Origin: Auanema rhodensis
Lineage: Eukaryota; Nematoda; Chromadorea; Rhabditida; Rhabditidae
Direction of reading: 5' to 3'
DNA: 64,000 nucleotides
NCBI GenBank assembly: GCA_964057225.1
Contig: OZ059900.1
Span: forward strand, 9,310,501 to 9,374,500
This document shows, piece by piece, positions 1-14,615 of the stretch. Numbering within the stretch: the first letter of the stretch is position 1; the number at the start of each line of letters is the position of its first letter. Made by a program: the position numbers and the translations under genes. The notes beneath the pieces are model-generated. The model did no database searches and had not been told where the DNA came from. It saw nothing but the letters and a program-made list of their open reading frames with translations.

Positions 1-160
1 CAAAAATTCTAAAAATGCAGTAATCTATTTCTATTTTTTTATAAAACGAGAACTATTTCCTATCAGTATGAAATGGAAAACAAGCTTAGAAATTGAGGTA
101 GAATTACACAATTTTGAAACAGAAATTCGATAAAAGACATTAATAAAATGAAAAATATAC

Positions 161-163
<3 letters not shown>

Positions 164-256
<93 letters not shown>

Positions 257-290
257 AGTATATATATATATACATATATATTTATATAAT
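164..290. repeat. (TA)n microsatellite
   Basis: A run of about 45 perfect TA dinucleotides (about 164-253) is followed by interrupted TA tracts to about 290. Open frames across it encode only Tyr-Ile repeats and are not genes. Smaller TA tracts lie at about 437-463, 702-720 and 35,878-35,897. Confidence 0.97.
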
Positions 291-3200
291 TGAGTCAGTA
301 TCATATAAGGTCTTTCCAAATATAATCACCCAGAAAATTGAATCATAGATCGAGAAAAGGAAATGCGATTATTCTCGAGTATTTATAGAAGTATTTATAT
401 TTATATCATATTTTTAAAAAAAAAATAAAAAATATGTATATATATTTATATATATATATATATAAGCAATAAAATTAACTAGCAAAAAAGAAAGTTGAAA
501 ACAATATTTTTTTATTCTGGAAAAGAGAAATTTCATAAACATAAACAAGAGGTGGGACTCCAGCTGAAGAAAGCAAAAAGGATGAGTGAAAGAATATGTA
601 ATAAAGAAGGAAAAAAAGACCAAAAATGTATCAAGACCGAGTGAAAAAACAATAAACGAAACATAAAAGTTGCCATTTGAACTTGAGTACATATTCTTCA
701 TTTCTATATATATATATATTGATGGAAAAAAATAAAGATTGTGAGATATGATAATACAGTAGGAAGATATAAGGACACCAATTGTCAAATGAAGAATGAG
801 GAGTATGAGCGAAAATTTCAGGAAAACGACAACAATACTTATCATTGTCAATGAATATGACACAAAAATAGAGGATGAAATGTGAGATATGGAATGTAGT
901 TGTAACAGAAAAAATTCAAAAACCAAAAAAAGAAAACTTGCATTAGAAGCAAGTGTTGGGGCTGGAGGGAGGAAGAAAAGGGAGTTGGGAGTTGAGAAAG
1001 TCAAAAATAGATACACACAACTGAAGTGTTTGGACAGCGCAACACAACACGGAAAATGTTAATAGTTGAGAATATGAGTAAAAGAGAATGAGACAAAACA
1101 ACAGAACAGAAGACAACTTATCTTTTAGCTAAAAGTTTGTCAGGAAGTATGCATAACCGGAAGGATATGGCAAGTGTGCCATTTTTAGACTTAAAACGCC
1201 GAAAATGAAATATGTTGCAAATGTGAAAGTTCAGATTTCTTTTTACTAGCGCAAAGTTTTGAAAGGAAGGAAATGAAAAGACGGTTGATTCTTTCAAGCA
1301 CACAGCTGCTTGATCAGACAATGAGAAATTGAGGGTGTGCCTTGTATAAGGACAATATCAGGACGCGCATACGTTGCCAAATGTTTCAATTCACAGTGAC
1401 AAAACGAGGGAAGAAGATTCAAGGAAACGGAGAAATGAAAAATAATTCGAAAATCTGTGGTAAGTAATAATAGGAAAAGAAAGTTGTTTGAAACTGGAAA
1501 TGAATGTAATAGGTAGAAGACTAAATGTTTATAAAAGAAATGGAAGTATTAAATATCACGAACACATAATATATATAATAAGTGAAATATAAAGTTATGA
1601 CAGATGGAAAGCACTTTAGTACTCGTAAATATATTTTGCTTATAAGAATCTATTTATGTGAATAATAGAAGTCATTACATTGAATATTTTAAGACTGTTT
1701 GAAACAACTGGCTTGCATTTGTATCATCAACGTCTACTTTGTTGGTCAGTGCATGTGTATAGACATTTGACTGGATAATCAAAGATTAAATTCAATAAAT
1801 GGTGAAATGTGAAAAGCCAAGAATTGAAAGCTTAAATTCGTTTTTTTTCACATTAGAACTTAAATAAACTTATTGGAAATACATGTAGCTAGCTATCTAT
1901 CTCTATTGAAAATACTAATATATACTAAAATAGACATAAATTCTTCAATTTTTTCAAAAGACACTTTTCTCTCATATTTCGTTCAGTGCTTCTTCTTTCC
2001 ATCATCTCGATGTTCTTAGCTGTGAACTACTTCGTATTATAGAGACAGCTAGGATGAATCAGCTGCAGGGTGAACATTTCTTTTGTGATGAGGAAGTGCT
2101 AGCTATTCCCTAGTTTGACCAGGACCAGACAAGCCACCCAACATGGTGGTGCATAAACGAAACTGACAACCAGTTTTCAAACACCAATTGAAAGCGGATA
2201 ACAACGTAATGAACATGAGGAAAATGTGCAGATTATGAAAGAAAGTATGCAAGACGCTTCTTTAAAATGATATGTTTTAGAATAATATCTTAAACATGCA
2301 AATATTGCAGAAAAATATATATTTACGACAGACACATCGCTTATAAATGAATGAATAAAGAGTATATTCACCAGACTGAGTTGATCAGAGAAACCTATGA
2401 GTTAATCCTTTTCATTATGATCCTCATAAAAGAATCAGCAACTAGTCTTTGACTGATATTCTTTTTAAACTCAATATTTTCTCATTTTGTTTTATCAAAA
2501 TTATTTGAACATTGCTCAATTAAGTTTTAGAATAAAGTCTATTTAGCGTTTGTGTATGCTTTTAAACCATTGCATGTAAAAACATAAAAGAAAAAACATA
2601 ATTTTGAACTCAAAGTACAAGTACAATTTCTATTCCCATTTATAATTTTCATTATTTAATTTCCTCAATTAAAAGAAATCTATTTTTTGTTTACTAGTTT
2701 GAAAAAGAAATTATTTTCAACATCATGCTTCAAATAGAAATTCTAACAATTTGCACGATTCCTAATTCCTTAATTGAAAGTACTCGAAAAAAATGAAGAA
2801 ATGATGAAATATCATTATTTGGGGACAAAACAATCAAACTTCAAACTAGATTCAGTTGCTTACAAATTACTATTTTTACTATTTATTCTATATGTGAGCA
2901 GATCAACATCGAAGCAATTACGTTTTGAATGGATCAATTGGCTATTACATATAATTGGCAACGTACTCCATAAATGGTTCAATATCAAGCAATGAAAAAA
3001 TTGATAAAAAGCAATAAGAGTGAAAAATGGGTAAAAGAAAGCTAAATATAGTTACAAAGTATATGACAAGTGGTAAATATAAAGCGCAACAATAAATTTA
3101 AAAAGGATTTTGAAAGAATGCCCCTTCATTTAGTTTCCCGTTTCACTGGTCGTTTCCAAAAAATAACAAAAAAGCTTTTTTCCGACAATATTATAACAGA

Positions 3201-6200
3201 AGAAAAGAAATAATTTTTTTGGATGAGAAATTACAATGCAAAAGAATTTACGTTAATGGAAAGTAAAATATGCATTAGGAATTAAAACAAATGTACTTAC
3301 AATGCAAATCCTCACGAAGAAAAATATTTTCTTGATTGAATATTATAAAAAAAAATGATATAGTTAAGATAATTTATAAAAACTATTAATCTATTTTGAT
3401 AATATAAGCGCAAACGTTAGGACAAAATAAACGAAAATGCTAACTGGAGAGAGAGAGAGAGCATTAAATGGAATAAATAAGACATGCAAGATGGGGAAAT
3501 AGAAAAGTTAAAGTAGATCTTCTAATCCAGTTCTATTTTTTAATTCCTGTTCATTTCTTGCAAAATGAATTGACAAGATGACGTAAATATGCTAACTAAG
3601 TTAGGTTTATACATGAAAAATTCATTAAAAACAAAGATTCTTTTTTCTCACATTATGACAGAGCTAATTATCAGATATTTGGTTGTCAAAGCACATACGA
3701 TCTTTGAAATGATACTCTGGCCGAAAGCCAAAGTAATGTGAAATGGAAAACAAGAAATTAAGTGAAATGTCATAGAATATAATCTATATTTCAGATAATT
3801 TTAGCGTCAACGACTGTTCTATGAGTAGGCGGAAAATTTATGCGAACGAAATGAGCATGAACTGGTCAGCCACGAAACAAGATGCATAACGATGCATAAA
3901 TGTCAAAATCATGCACATAGAAAATTGGTAGGATGACAAAAAAAGATTTGTTTCATCATATTCTTATATGAATCATGTGTTTTAATAGCTATTTGTCAGT
4001 GACAATATCCCAATCATTGCTCAATTTCTAAATAAAAATGAAAAAATAAGCAAAATGAGGCTATTGCTGAATGCTACTCGAATATAACAGGAAAATTCAT
4101 ATAAACTATTGGGAATCGGATATTTTCTCAAATATATATGTATACATTGATGAATTGCTCAAATTCGTAAGCATATTCTTAGAATTTTCTTTAACAAATT
4201 TCAATTTTGTGTATTAATTAGCCTTGAAGAGGTTTAAGAAAAATGACCAGTAAATGATAACGAGATGGCAACAAGTTGGAAATATGAACTTTTTAGAAAA
4301 AATGTGACAACTAACACACAGACACACACATATATATGTATTCAACTGAATATAGCTATATATAGAAATAATATACCATTACAACTTTATTGCGTTATTC
4401 ATAAACATATAGGTTTTTTTCAAAAATAAATAGTTGAGGATTGAGAATTATCTAAGTGTCTATGCATATTCAATTATGTTGTTTCATCTTACCCCCCTGT
4501 ACTCTTGCTATCTTCACGATATGACAAATTGAGTAGGGAATTTGAAATTTGCCGATTGAGAGTAATGATCTAAAGAAGGAGAAGAAAAGAATTTCAAAGC
4601 TAATAAAGTTCCAGGAAAGAATTGCCAACTATCTTCTATGTTTTATTTCAACATATAAATAAACAAAAGTTTCTCGAATCATCTTAAATATTCAGATTAT
4701 AGGACCAAAACAATCAAGTTTAAGGTATGAACGAGAGCAATATGGATATTCATATCTTCATCTATTTATACATTTCTTAAAAAAGTAAAGACCAGATATA
4801 CCTTGTGCTATGCAAATATGTAAAAGAGAATCTCAGACATGAAAGTACGAAATCTTGATAGAATTTAAGAGTAGATATGTTAGAAGGGAATAGATGAGAA
4901 GAAAAGAAAAGCTTAAGAAATACGAAGATGAATAGTAGAAATCGTATGATAGAGAGAGAATTGAAAATATAGATGGAGAGAGACTAGTGAGAGATGTGAC
5001 GAGGCCCATGACATTAAATGGCCAATTCGAACGAGCTGGGTGGCAGAAGAATTAGAGCGCAACGCAACTCACTTAGCTCAGTACTATCTGTTGGAAATAG
5101 TAGCGTCTATAACGGAATTCAAAAAAAACAATGATGACATTTGTACAGCTTTCATGTGCGAGAAGAAGAGAGAGAATAAAAAAAATAAGAAAAAAAAAGA
5201 AAAAAAAAGAAAAAGCATAGGAAACAGGACATAAAAAAGTTGCAATAGAATGTTCTAACAAAATCGAAGACGCCTGAATTTGTGTGATTATAGCCAAAAT
5301 TCAGTTTTTCAAATAAGGATTGCTCTCTTTTGTTTATTTATCTCATTTCTTATTAACTTATTCTTCTATCTTTCTCATTTCTTTCAAAGCAACTAACTAT
5401 CTTAATTGGCAGAGGCAGGCCGATCAACTACTACATAGCACCCAGCTAAAATCCCTTCTTTGTTTCTTCTCGTACTATTTCTCTCACATTCTGGCCTTCT
5501 CGTTCTCCTTCTCTCTTTCCCCCTCTTATTCTTCAGTTCAGCGGGGACTTATCTCACTGACCCTCCTGATACTGCTATTCTCACTAGAAATTCTTCTTTC
5601 TCAATCTCTACGTCGCTGTCTTTGCTCCAAATGATTCATTCAACTGACACAAAAGCAATGCCGTCGCTATATGCTACGAATTACTGGAGCCGCCTGAACC
5701 AAAAGATATGCCGATAAGTATGTATCGCGTTCATCATGACGATAGTGCTCTGCTACTTAGTTCGAACGACATCCGGGTAAGAGTAAGCTCTGTGCGAATG
5801 ACATTGTCGTTGAACACGGCCAGCATTGCATTGAGTGACAAAAAGTGGTATCATTGAGTTTAGAATCTAGCTTAGTTTCTCTTTTAAAACTGGTCAAGCT
5901 ATAGAAAAGTGGGAATAGATAAACCATTTTTCCCTTTTTCCAGACAAACAATCTAAATTAGCGTTTTTTGTTATTTTGAGTTTAAAAAAAGACAAGAAAA
6001 AAAAATATTTAAAAAGTCAATAACTGAGAATTTTTGAATCAACCAAGATTCAAAAGACGTGATCTTTTTGGACAGCGCTTGACGATGATTTAAACCGGAA
6101 ATGAGTTCGCGAATACGTAAGTAAACGTATTAATTCTGAGTAACATAGTATGCTCTTCTGAAAGGATACATCAGTAGAAAGCACGCGGCATATCTTCAGG

Positions 6201-9200
6201 CAGTTTTGTTGTTAACTTGTAGTAGAAATCTGACACACATTAGTTATATGCTAAAGAAAAGTAGTGAGTGAATGAAATTTGAGCAAAATAAAACTAGTTA
6301 AAGCTTCAAAAGTGTTTTAAAATAAAAAAAAATATATGCAAAAACATTCAAATTAAAGAAAATTCATTGAATTCCAAAATTACTTAATGAAAAAAAGTAG
6401 CATCATTTCATTTTTCACAGATTTTATCACAAAATAAAAATATGGTAGGAGTGTTTGAGCAGACGAAAGCTAAATCTCATTCTACTTTTGAACTTTTTTT
6501 TTGAATGAAAACAAAAAGTATGATTGAAGTTAAGAAAATAGAGTGTAATATACGTAGAATATTCAAAATCATTTATCAAATAATCCGTTCGACACAATGA
6601 AGTTCTCGAGTAAAAAGAAGAAAGTACGAAAAAAAGCTTGAAAACAAAAAGTCTTTGAAACTGCCTAAATAAATTAGTAGTAGATAATAGTCGCTAATGT
6701 CTGAATATGTGTCTCACGAGAATCTTGAGTAACGCACCGGAGACAATCGGACAGCCAAATGGACAAGTGAGAATGCATCTTACCAGCTATTATATATGGT
6801 GATCTCACAATATCTCATATAATATGTACAAATTATCGCAGTTTCAGGCTCAGTTCAGAAAAAATGAAACCAGAAGACCAAAAGAGAAATGAATGTGTTT
6901 GGGGGGTAATGAAATGGTGCGAAAAGCGCCAACATAGATTATGCCGTTTGATGTGGGAGAGATAAGGCAAGTAAATTAGTTAAAAGAAAAGTATTTGCAT
7001 GAATGTGTTGTTGTCTTCGAATGTAACTAGCGATCCTTCAGGCGGCTAGCCCTAATTCCAATTCTACTTGTTGATTTCAGGCCTCATAGTTCAACTTCGG
7101 GACACTCATATGTGGCACACAGGATGACGTTTTCAACAAGCAATGCAAATGTTATCATTTTTTCTCAGGAATTCATTTTATTCTCAAATCCAATGAAGTT
7201 ATGTGTCTTCTCAACAAATAGCTGAGGTCCATAGAAAATGAATTTAGACAAATAGGGCATCACTATCTTTTTTTCTTCACTCTCAACCTGATTATATTCT
7301 CTCGTTTTTTTCTGTTCTCTAATATTTCTTTCTCATCTATTTTTTCATTTTTCTTCTGCTACACTCTCGTCTTGTCTACTCTCTTACCCATTTTCGTCTT
7401 ATTTTAACGCAGTAAACTTTCAGAAAGTATAAGATTCGGCTCTGCTCCTTATTGAACTTTTTACTCAGTTTTGCAGTGCCTCTAACCTCTCTTGGGAACA
7501 TTTGCTGTTCCATTACAGCACTTGAATATCGAATCCCTTATTCTGTTCTCCCCACTCTTTATTTTTTTGGAATTGGCTGTGCGCTTTCTTTGGACAAAGA
7601 CAATTTGAAGTGAAAAAAACGCATTAAAAGCAAATAAACAGTCAGCTTCTTAGAAGTAATAAGAAATGTGGGAATTTCAACTCTTCAATAGATACTTAAA
7701 GCTCTTTACTACTTGAGAAAGACCAACCGCATCTGTGAAACATATTAATCTTACGTGAAAAGATGTTGAAAACTTGGAGTTCTCAAGTTGAAACAGAACA
7801 AAGCCAAGTTCTCGACTGAATACTTCTCAAGTTCTTTTCAACCAAACAAAGAAAATAATTTAATGATTTTTTCACTTGTCTAAGCAGGTAATGAGCAGGA
7901 CTAGTCTTATATTAGCCAACGCGATAGGATACAAACTAATGCTCAGATACCCGATTTCAGCTAAAAACAAGCATATTGCTGGATGCGTGGTTTTTATATT
8001 ATAAACTACTGTTTTATTAGTCATTCGTCTCTTTCTTCTGATGGCTGACAAACTAGAATGTATGAGCAATGACGTGTATTCAATAATCTGAAATAGACTA
8101 TGTATGGTAATTTCTGATGTTTAATGTCTAACACAAACGAGAAGAGAAAAGGGAAATACGAAAGAAAATTTAGATAATGTACTAATCTGAAACGGAATAT
8201 CGTAAAAGTGACAATGACAAGATTTAATAAATAAACATCTGAAAACAGATTAGATGTTATTGAGGCGGAAAAACGGAAGGAAAACAGACTCGAGTGTGTA
8301 TAAGGACAAGCACTATGATTAGCTTGAGCAGCTGAATTAAATGAGATGAAATGAGAAGAACAATTCAATTTTTACTGATGTCCGAAACAATGGTGTCCAA
8401 AAAAAACTTTGCCAACTGATCACAAATCATCTGTTCTTTATAATTGTTTTCAGTTCAGATGGCAGTATGACCGGTTTCAAAGTCAGAATCAAAGACAAAG
8501 TGTTTATTCACAAATAAAAAACAAAGAAAAAATGATGTTAAACAAGGCGTCAAGAAAACTGAGAAAAACTGGACGATCAATTGAGCTTTATGTGAGATTG
8601 ACAGGGAAAATCAAGCCAATCCACAAATATTATCGAATTGGCTTGATTGAGTTCTATCATGTGCCATAGATTTTATGCAAATTCTTTTCAGATCTTATGC
8701 GCATTTTTTGAGCAGCGGTCAGCCTAATTATTTTTGTTCGTAAAATAATAAAAGTTAAAGAAATTCTAGAAACTCGTGTTAGTAGTCAAATCGTAATGTT
8801 GGTAAGCAAAACCGAAGACGAATTTCAATCATTATTCTAGAGAAATGTATATATATAAACGAGATCAGAGATGAAGAATGTGTCTAAGTTGCTGCATCCA
8901 TCATTCATCTTCGTCTTTCTCGTTTAGATTATTCTAAGTCATTCGCATAAAATAGAAGTGCCCCCAAAGAGAAAATAGTTCCTTATTTTTACTAAAAAAA
9001 TATTGGAAATATGAAAGTACAATGAATTGATAAAAGAAAAGTAAAATCGTTAATATGGATGTTTTCAGATATAACAGATAGGACAGAGCTAGAAATGAAT
9101 GTGAGGATAGAAAGAAGTGCGAGCTGAAATAAGAAAAGAAGGTAGAAAGAAAAAGTAAACAGAATAGTGCTTGCAATAAAAACATCATAAATGCGTAATT

Positions 9201-12200
9201 TAGACTTTGCGGAAGTAAGTATATTCTAAACAAAAAAAACGACTAAAATCTCATTATTTTGTCTGATCTTGTTTGGGCGCGTTTTAACTTAAGAAGAGAC
9301 ATAGCTAAAACAGCAGTTGAATTCAAATTTTTCAGTTAATGTTGAAAGGCTTAAGTGGCAGGAAACAGGCTGCACTCTCTACGCTCTAACAAGCTTTTAG
9401 TCATAGTCACAATCTTCATCGTTAAGAGATGAACAGGAGGCAAAGACAATGCTTTCATATTAAGAATATCTCGTCATCACAAGCAAAACAATGAAAACTA
9501 TACGCAGTGTTTTGTGAAAAATTGAATTAATTTTCAATTAATTCAAAAAAGAACAATATGAAAACATGAATAGAGAATTATTCTCAATTTGTAATTCAAA
9601 TAACGAGTAGCAAAAAGTTCAAATCATGCGGCATGATGATTAAAAATTGAGATTAAATTGAGCATATAAGCTGCAAGAGACATATAATTTCAGAAAAAAA
9701 CTGTAAAGTTTGAGATTACAAAGAAGAAAATCTCATTGAATTCTAGTATATTGAGTTAGTAAAGATGTCAGTATATGATTGAGATTAGACATGAATCAAG
9801 AAAATGTAACAGAAACGGAAGAAGAACGTAGTGCCAGATATGTGAGTCAAAATAAGCCAAAAAGGAAAGAAAAGAATAGAAGTGGGAAAAGAGAAACGAT
9901 ATACACACTAGCATATGTAAAAATGTCTTTGAATAGGAGGAAAACAATCAAAAATTAATTTTGTCACAACATTCGCAAACTTTTTAAAACATTTTTATAG
10001 AATAAGCAGTAAAATTAGATAACAAATACATGTATTCATGTCTGTTATCTGTTAGAAAAGGATAGTTAATACTTAGATCTCTACTTTGTCATATTTTTTT
10101 CAAGAAAAGACTGCTCAAAAAATTAAAAACAACAAAGTTTTATATGATAATCTATTTGTGAAAAATTCGGTATCAACAATCACGATTAGATGTTCCTTAT
10201 CAGCATGTTTCCAAACAAGCTGTTGAAAAAGACAAAAACTCAGACTCAATAAACAAGTCATTTAGCCTCATTACAATTGATTTCTAAAGGTTATAGTCCT
10301 GTTTCTGCATTAAGTTAAATGAACTAAACATAATATTTTTCTTAGATGTCACATAAATGAAGAAAAATTCAAATAAAATTAACAAGAAAAAGAAATTGTT
10401 TGAGAAAGAAATTAAGATATATGAAAAAAATTGTTCAAATACACAAATTCTCATACTATCTCTTCAATAGTGTCCAGTACAATATTCATTAATTTTTCAT
10501 TTCATAGTTATGAAACACAATGTTGTTTTTATAGACTGTTATGTTTGAGAGAAGAAAAGAATAATAATAATAATAGTAATATCAATTTTTATTATGACAT
10601 GACGAAATTGGAATGAAATCTATCAAGAAAATGAAAAAAAAAGTAGAAATTAAAGAAAAAATTAAAAAATATTACAAATTGAAATTGTGCATAAATCTAA
10701 TACGAATAAAATTATGATTTGAAATAAAATTTGATGAAAACGATAAAAAACGCGGATTATGATTAAAAACAACGTGAGCAAACCATATTCAGTCTGCATT
10801 TGGCGGTTTTTTCTAAAGAACAAAGGTTTGAAAAGGTATTTTAAAACCAAATCTTATGATAGTTATAAGCGTATAACATAACTACTTTACTATTATTCCA
10901 GAATTTGAAAAAAAACAACTTGGTTAAACAATTTAAATGGAGAAAAATCGTTATCATAGCTAAATTACAAGTTAAATAACAATGCTCACGATATGTCCAT
11001 AATTGTAGTTCGTAGTTTACTAATAAAAGATTCGAATTATAACAATATTGCTGAATCAATGAAGAACGTTGTTATGGTTCATGTGAAGATACAATAAAGA
11101 ATTTCTAAGTCTACTTACTATCACAGATATACCAATTGATGGACAAGGAACAAGAAAGAGAAGGAAAACGAAAATTTAGACGTTTGCCAATTAACTTAGA
11201 ATGAAACGAATTAAGTTCGGTGTGCACTTATCCATAAATAATTTGCAATTGGATTATTCGTATAAAACAAGATCAAATGAACTAAAAACAAATTCAGTTA
11301 AGCTTTGCCTAGTTAGCTTAACTTTGATTTGTATTGAATAACGGCATGACATGATCTGACACCAAATGATTTAAAGTTCAAAGCCCGAAAACGTTATGAT
11401 CTTTCTGAATTCTTTCTCAAAAAAATGTTGTATAGATGAAAAATTATGCGCGAACCCTCAAATGTGCTATGATTTCATGAAAAATAATTTATTTGACAAA
11501 AATTTATTGAAATTTATTTGATATAGTAATCAATCAGTGTAATATTTTGAAAAGCTCAAGACTTCAAAAAAATTAGAAACAATTATATGTGCCAAAAAGC
11601 TCAAAAAAACAAAGAAATATGTATATTCTAGCGTTGTGGTCACAGATTTCATATTACCAAGTGTATATGACTGAAAAGCAAAAAGTTACACGGAATGTTG
11701 TTCAACAACTTTAAGAAAACATGTGAAAGCAAAAATGTTTGTGAATCAACAATAAGAAAAAATAAAAAAAACTTTAAAAGGAAGAACAAGAACAAGAATA
11801 CTAGTCCTTCCGTTTTTTAGAAATTGATAGTGCCCAATATGAGAAAAAACTCCATGTTCTAAAAAAAAATATAATCACAGAATACTGATAACTTCAGAAT
11901 TGGAAAGAAATTCTGAAAACTTTTACGAGCCAATTCAGTTTGTAATATAAAATTGTGCGCATAGTGCCTTACATCCACTCTCTCTTTAATCATTATAGTA
12001 AAAATATATTGTTTCATAAAGAGTTATTAGCAAGTTATACGGGCTATTACATATATTTCTCCAAAAAACCACAGAATGCTTATAAAAAGTTCGAAAAAAT
12101 ATATAAAATCGAAATAATCATTAAAACAAAATTACATTACCTAATAATTCTTATAACAATTTTAATCATTCATAAATCTATATCAAATATGAATTTGCAG

Positions 12201-13100
12201 CAAAAACTAGTAAATTTCTGGTTTTCTTTTAAATTTAAATACATAGTTAGCAATTATAATATTAATAACATACAATATTAACAAAGTTATTCAAGAACCA
12301 ACATTGATGTGATAAAAGCTAAAGAAGGAAGAAATACAAAAAATAATAAAGTAAATCATATATTGTTTAAAACGCTAGAATTTATTAAAAATCAAATATC
12401 TTTGCTGCTTAGACGTCTAAAGGAGAAGAAGAATGAGGTGGAAAAACGTGGAAAATTCATTATTATATTCATTTATTTGTTGACTATGAGCAATTAATCA
12501 TCAAGATAGCTTATAAAACTTATAAAAGTACAAGAGAACGGGGAAAAATATTTTTTTTCTTTAACGTTGTATAGATTAAAAAATCTTAAAATAGATGTAA
12601 TGAGATATGATGTTCTATATAATTAATGATATGTTATGTCATTTTACATCCGCAATTGATTACAAATAATAATAACATTACAATACATTATTCTTATTTT
12701 TAAAACCTTATTCAAACTGCGTATATTACTAATGTTCGAAGTTAAACGGGAAATAATTTAACAGGGAAATGAGAAAAGCGGCCAATCCACAATGATGTGC
12801 TACACCGTTCATGCTTGATTCCTACCAAAAAACAATTAACGATTTGCACAATTACATAAGAGACCCGTGTGTTATGTGTTGCATCTATAACTCAGTTTGT
12901 TTTCATTAGTCATATTACTATATTAAATTCAAAAAGTATAAAAGCATGTTATACAATATTCAAGAATGATAAGAACGAGAAATGCAACAAACGATAAAAC
13001 ATGAAATATCTTTTTACTGATAAGCTTATATGATTGAAACTTTAATTTTCATTCAGTTTTAAGTTCACAAAACCTTTCAATCTTCATTCACGATATATAC
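291..13100. other. Gene-poor AT-rich DNA, no supported gene
   Basis: No open frame here has recognisable protein features, and no convincing exon chain was found. Open frames are short and mostly low-complexity, rich in Phe, Ser, Leu and Ile. Small items seen are a GA repeat at about 3,449-3,460, a purine-rich stretch at about 5,160-5,220, pyrimidine-rich DNA at about 7,270-7,420 and a 12-bp hairpin at 8,609-8,648. It could be intergenic or lie inside large introns of a gene outside the window; the sequence alone cannot decide. Confidence 0.6.
8609..8648. other. Short perfect hairpin
   Basis: AATCAAGCCAAT at 8,609-8,620 is the exact reverse complement of 8,637-8,648, separated by a 16-base loop. 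The stem is only 12 bp, which is short for a miRNA precursor, and no T-run follows to suggest a terminator. Function unknown. Confidence 0.4.
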
Positions 13101-13127
13101 TTGAGCACGGTTTAAAAAAATTACTAA

Positions 13128-13260
13128 AAAGCGACTAAAATCGACTAAATTTGTCTAAAATACCAAAAACAAAATGTAGACGACTAAACGACTAAAAATT
13201 TTGGCGAGAAAGCATTAGTCGACTAAAAATTATAAAAAGTCGACTAATTCGGCTGATATT
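13128..13260. repeat. Subterminal GACTAAA-type repeats, probable hAT left end
   Basis: At least seven copies of a GACTAAA-like heptamer occur in about 130 bp, in forms such as CGACTAAAAT, ACGACTAAACGACTAAAAA and GTCGACTAAAAAT. The cluster lies about 160-290 bp upstream of the transposase remnant at 13,422. Arrays of short subterminal motifs are typical of hAT element ends, where transposase binds. No matching right end remains because the 5S array begins at 14,616. Confidence 0.5.
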
Positions 13261-13421
13261 AAATATTCAAATTTTTTTTTTAATTTGAAAAACCATATTT
13301 GATATAGAAAATTACCAAAAAAAAATATTAGCATTAAAATAAGCATGATAAATTAAATTTTCATAAAAAAAGGAAATTTTTTAAAATTCATTATCATCAT
13401 CTGTTCACCTACAACGTCCAA

Positions 13422-14615
13422 ATGAGCACAGTTTTGCCATATTTCAAGAAAACTGAAAATGCTACAATGCACCAAAACTGTAAAGAAATCGTCAAAAGGA
13501 TCGACGAGCAACCAGTAAAGCCATCTAAAGAGGAAGCACAACCTTCTGAGTCAATCAAACAAGAAAGAGACTGGCTCAACGCAGACAACTCTAACAGACT
13601 TCTACTCGGAATGTACTATGGACCAGAAGTTGGTAGAATTCATAGCGGAAACCCATGTTCTGATTCCGTATTGTGGAATCTGATGCCTTTAAAAACTTGA
13701 TAAGAAGTTACAATGGTAAGTATACCTTTCCCAGCCATAAGAAGCTGGTGTCTATGCTCTTAAAAAAGAGCGAAGAGATAGACCAGGAGGTCAGATTAAT
13801 ATGCAGGAAGTACAGATTAGTATGCAAAAATGCAAAGGCTATTTCCATCACCACCGCTTTTTGGACAATTCCAAATATGAGAAAGTCGTTCACGGCTTTT
13901 ACCGGAGAATCCTTAAACGATAATTTCGAAAGTTTCTGATGGAAATGGTAGAACTAGAAGTTGAAAACGGTAAGCGTATATTGAATAAGCACATAATATA
14001 TTATATTTGAGGCACACCGCTGAATATCTGCTGCAAGTGATTTAGAGCAGATTCAACCATTTCGAGTTGAACACAAAAAAAGATAGTGTTATAGTAGCTG
14101 ATGGTGGAACTAATATAGTGAAGGCTAAAAAATCGACATCGCTCAACTAGTAAGAAAAGTTTAATTATTCTATCTAATCCTTCTATTGCATTGTCGCATT
14201 GTCCGCTCATCTATTGAACACGTTTGTTCAAGACCTGTACAAAATGAACCATCTGAGGGAAAGCGTAGAAAAAATTTCTTTGCTATCTCATACCTCCATC
14301 GCTGACACATAATGTATATATGGTTTTATGAGGAGTAAGCAAAAATCTAACAATTCAACTATAAAATTTTAGATGTTGTCAAAAGCACAACTTACCAAAC
14401 TTGCACCAGATGGAACTCTGTTTTCATAGCGATCTGTGAAGTTTGGAACGCAATTGATGCTGTCCATAAAACAGTTTTGAAGTTCAAGCTACAGCCACTA
14501 TCTGAAGAAGATGTGGAATTTCTAAGGCACATACGGGAATTATTCTTTCTCTATTTTTAGTCCACTTTGGAGCTGTGCAAGAAAAACTCAAAACTTAGCT
14601 GCTCAACACTTAGCT
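13422..14615 (+). pseudogene. hAT-family (zBED-like) transposase, decayed and truncated
   Basis: Three frames together follow the hAT transposase order. A start-like segment from 13,422 runs open to 13,700. The frame then shifts, and 13,673-13,939 carries the conserved block ending around PSHKKL with the downstream TTAFWT stretch, where the family has TTDGWT. At about 14,085-14,125 comes VADGGTNIVKA, the counterpart of the family's T/ADN(A/G)xN(M/I)VKA motif. At about 14,398-14,420 comes CTRWNSVF, the hallmark TRWNS motif. Several in-frame stops and frameshifts show it is dead. The Asp of TTDGWT is Ala here, consistent with loss of catalysis. The C-terminal dimerisation region is missing because homology to the 5S array starts abruptly at 14,616. 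Confidence 0.75.

Noticed and set aside
414..1016. 200-residue minus-strand open frame rich in Phe, Ser, Leu and Ile
   Set aside because: Low-complexity hydrophobic composition expected from AT-rich DNA, with TA repeats inside; no domain or splice evidence.
8409..8669. 86-residue basic open frame
   Set aside because: No recognisable motif, and its end is explained by the hairpin at 8,609-8,648.
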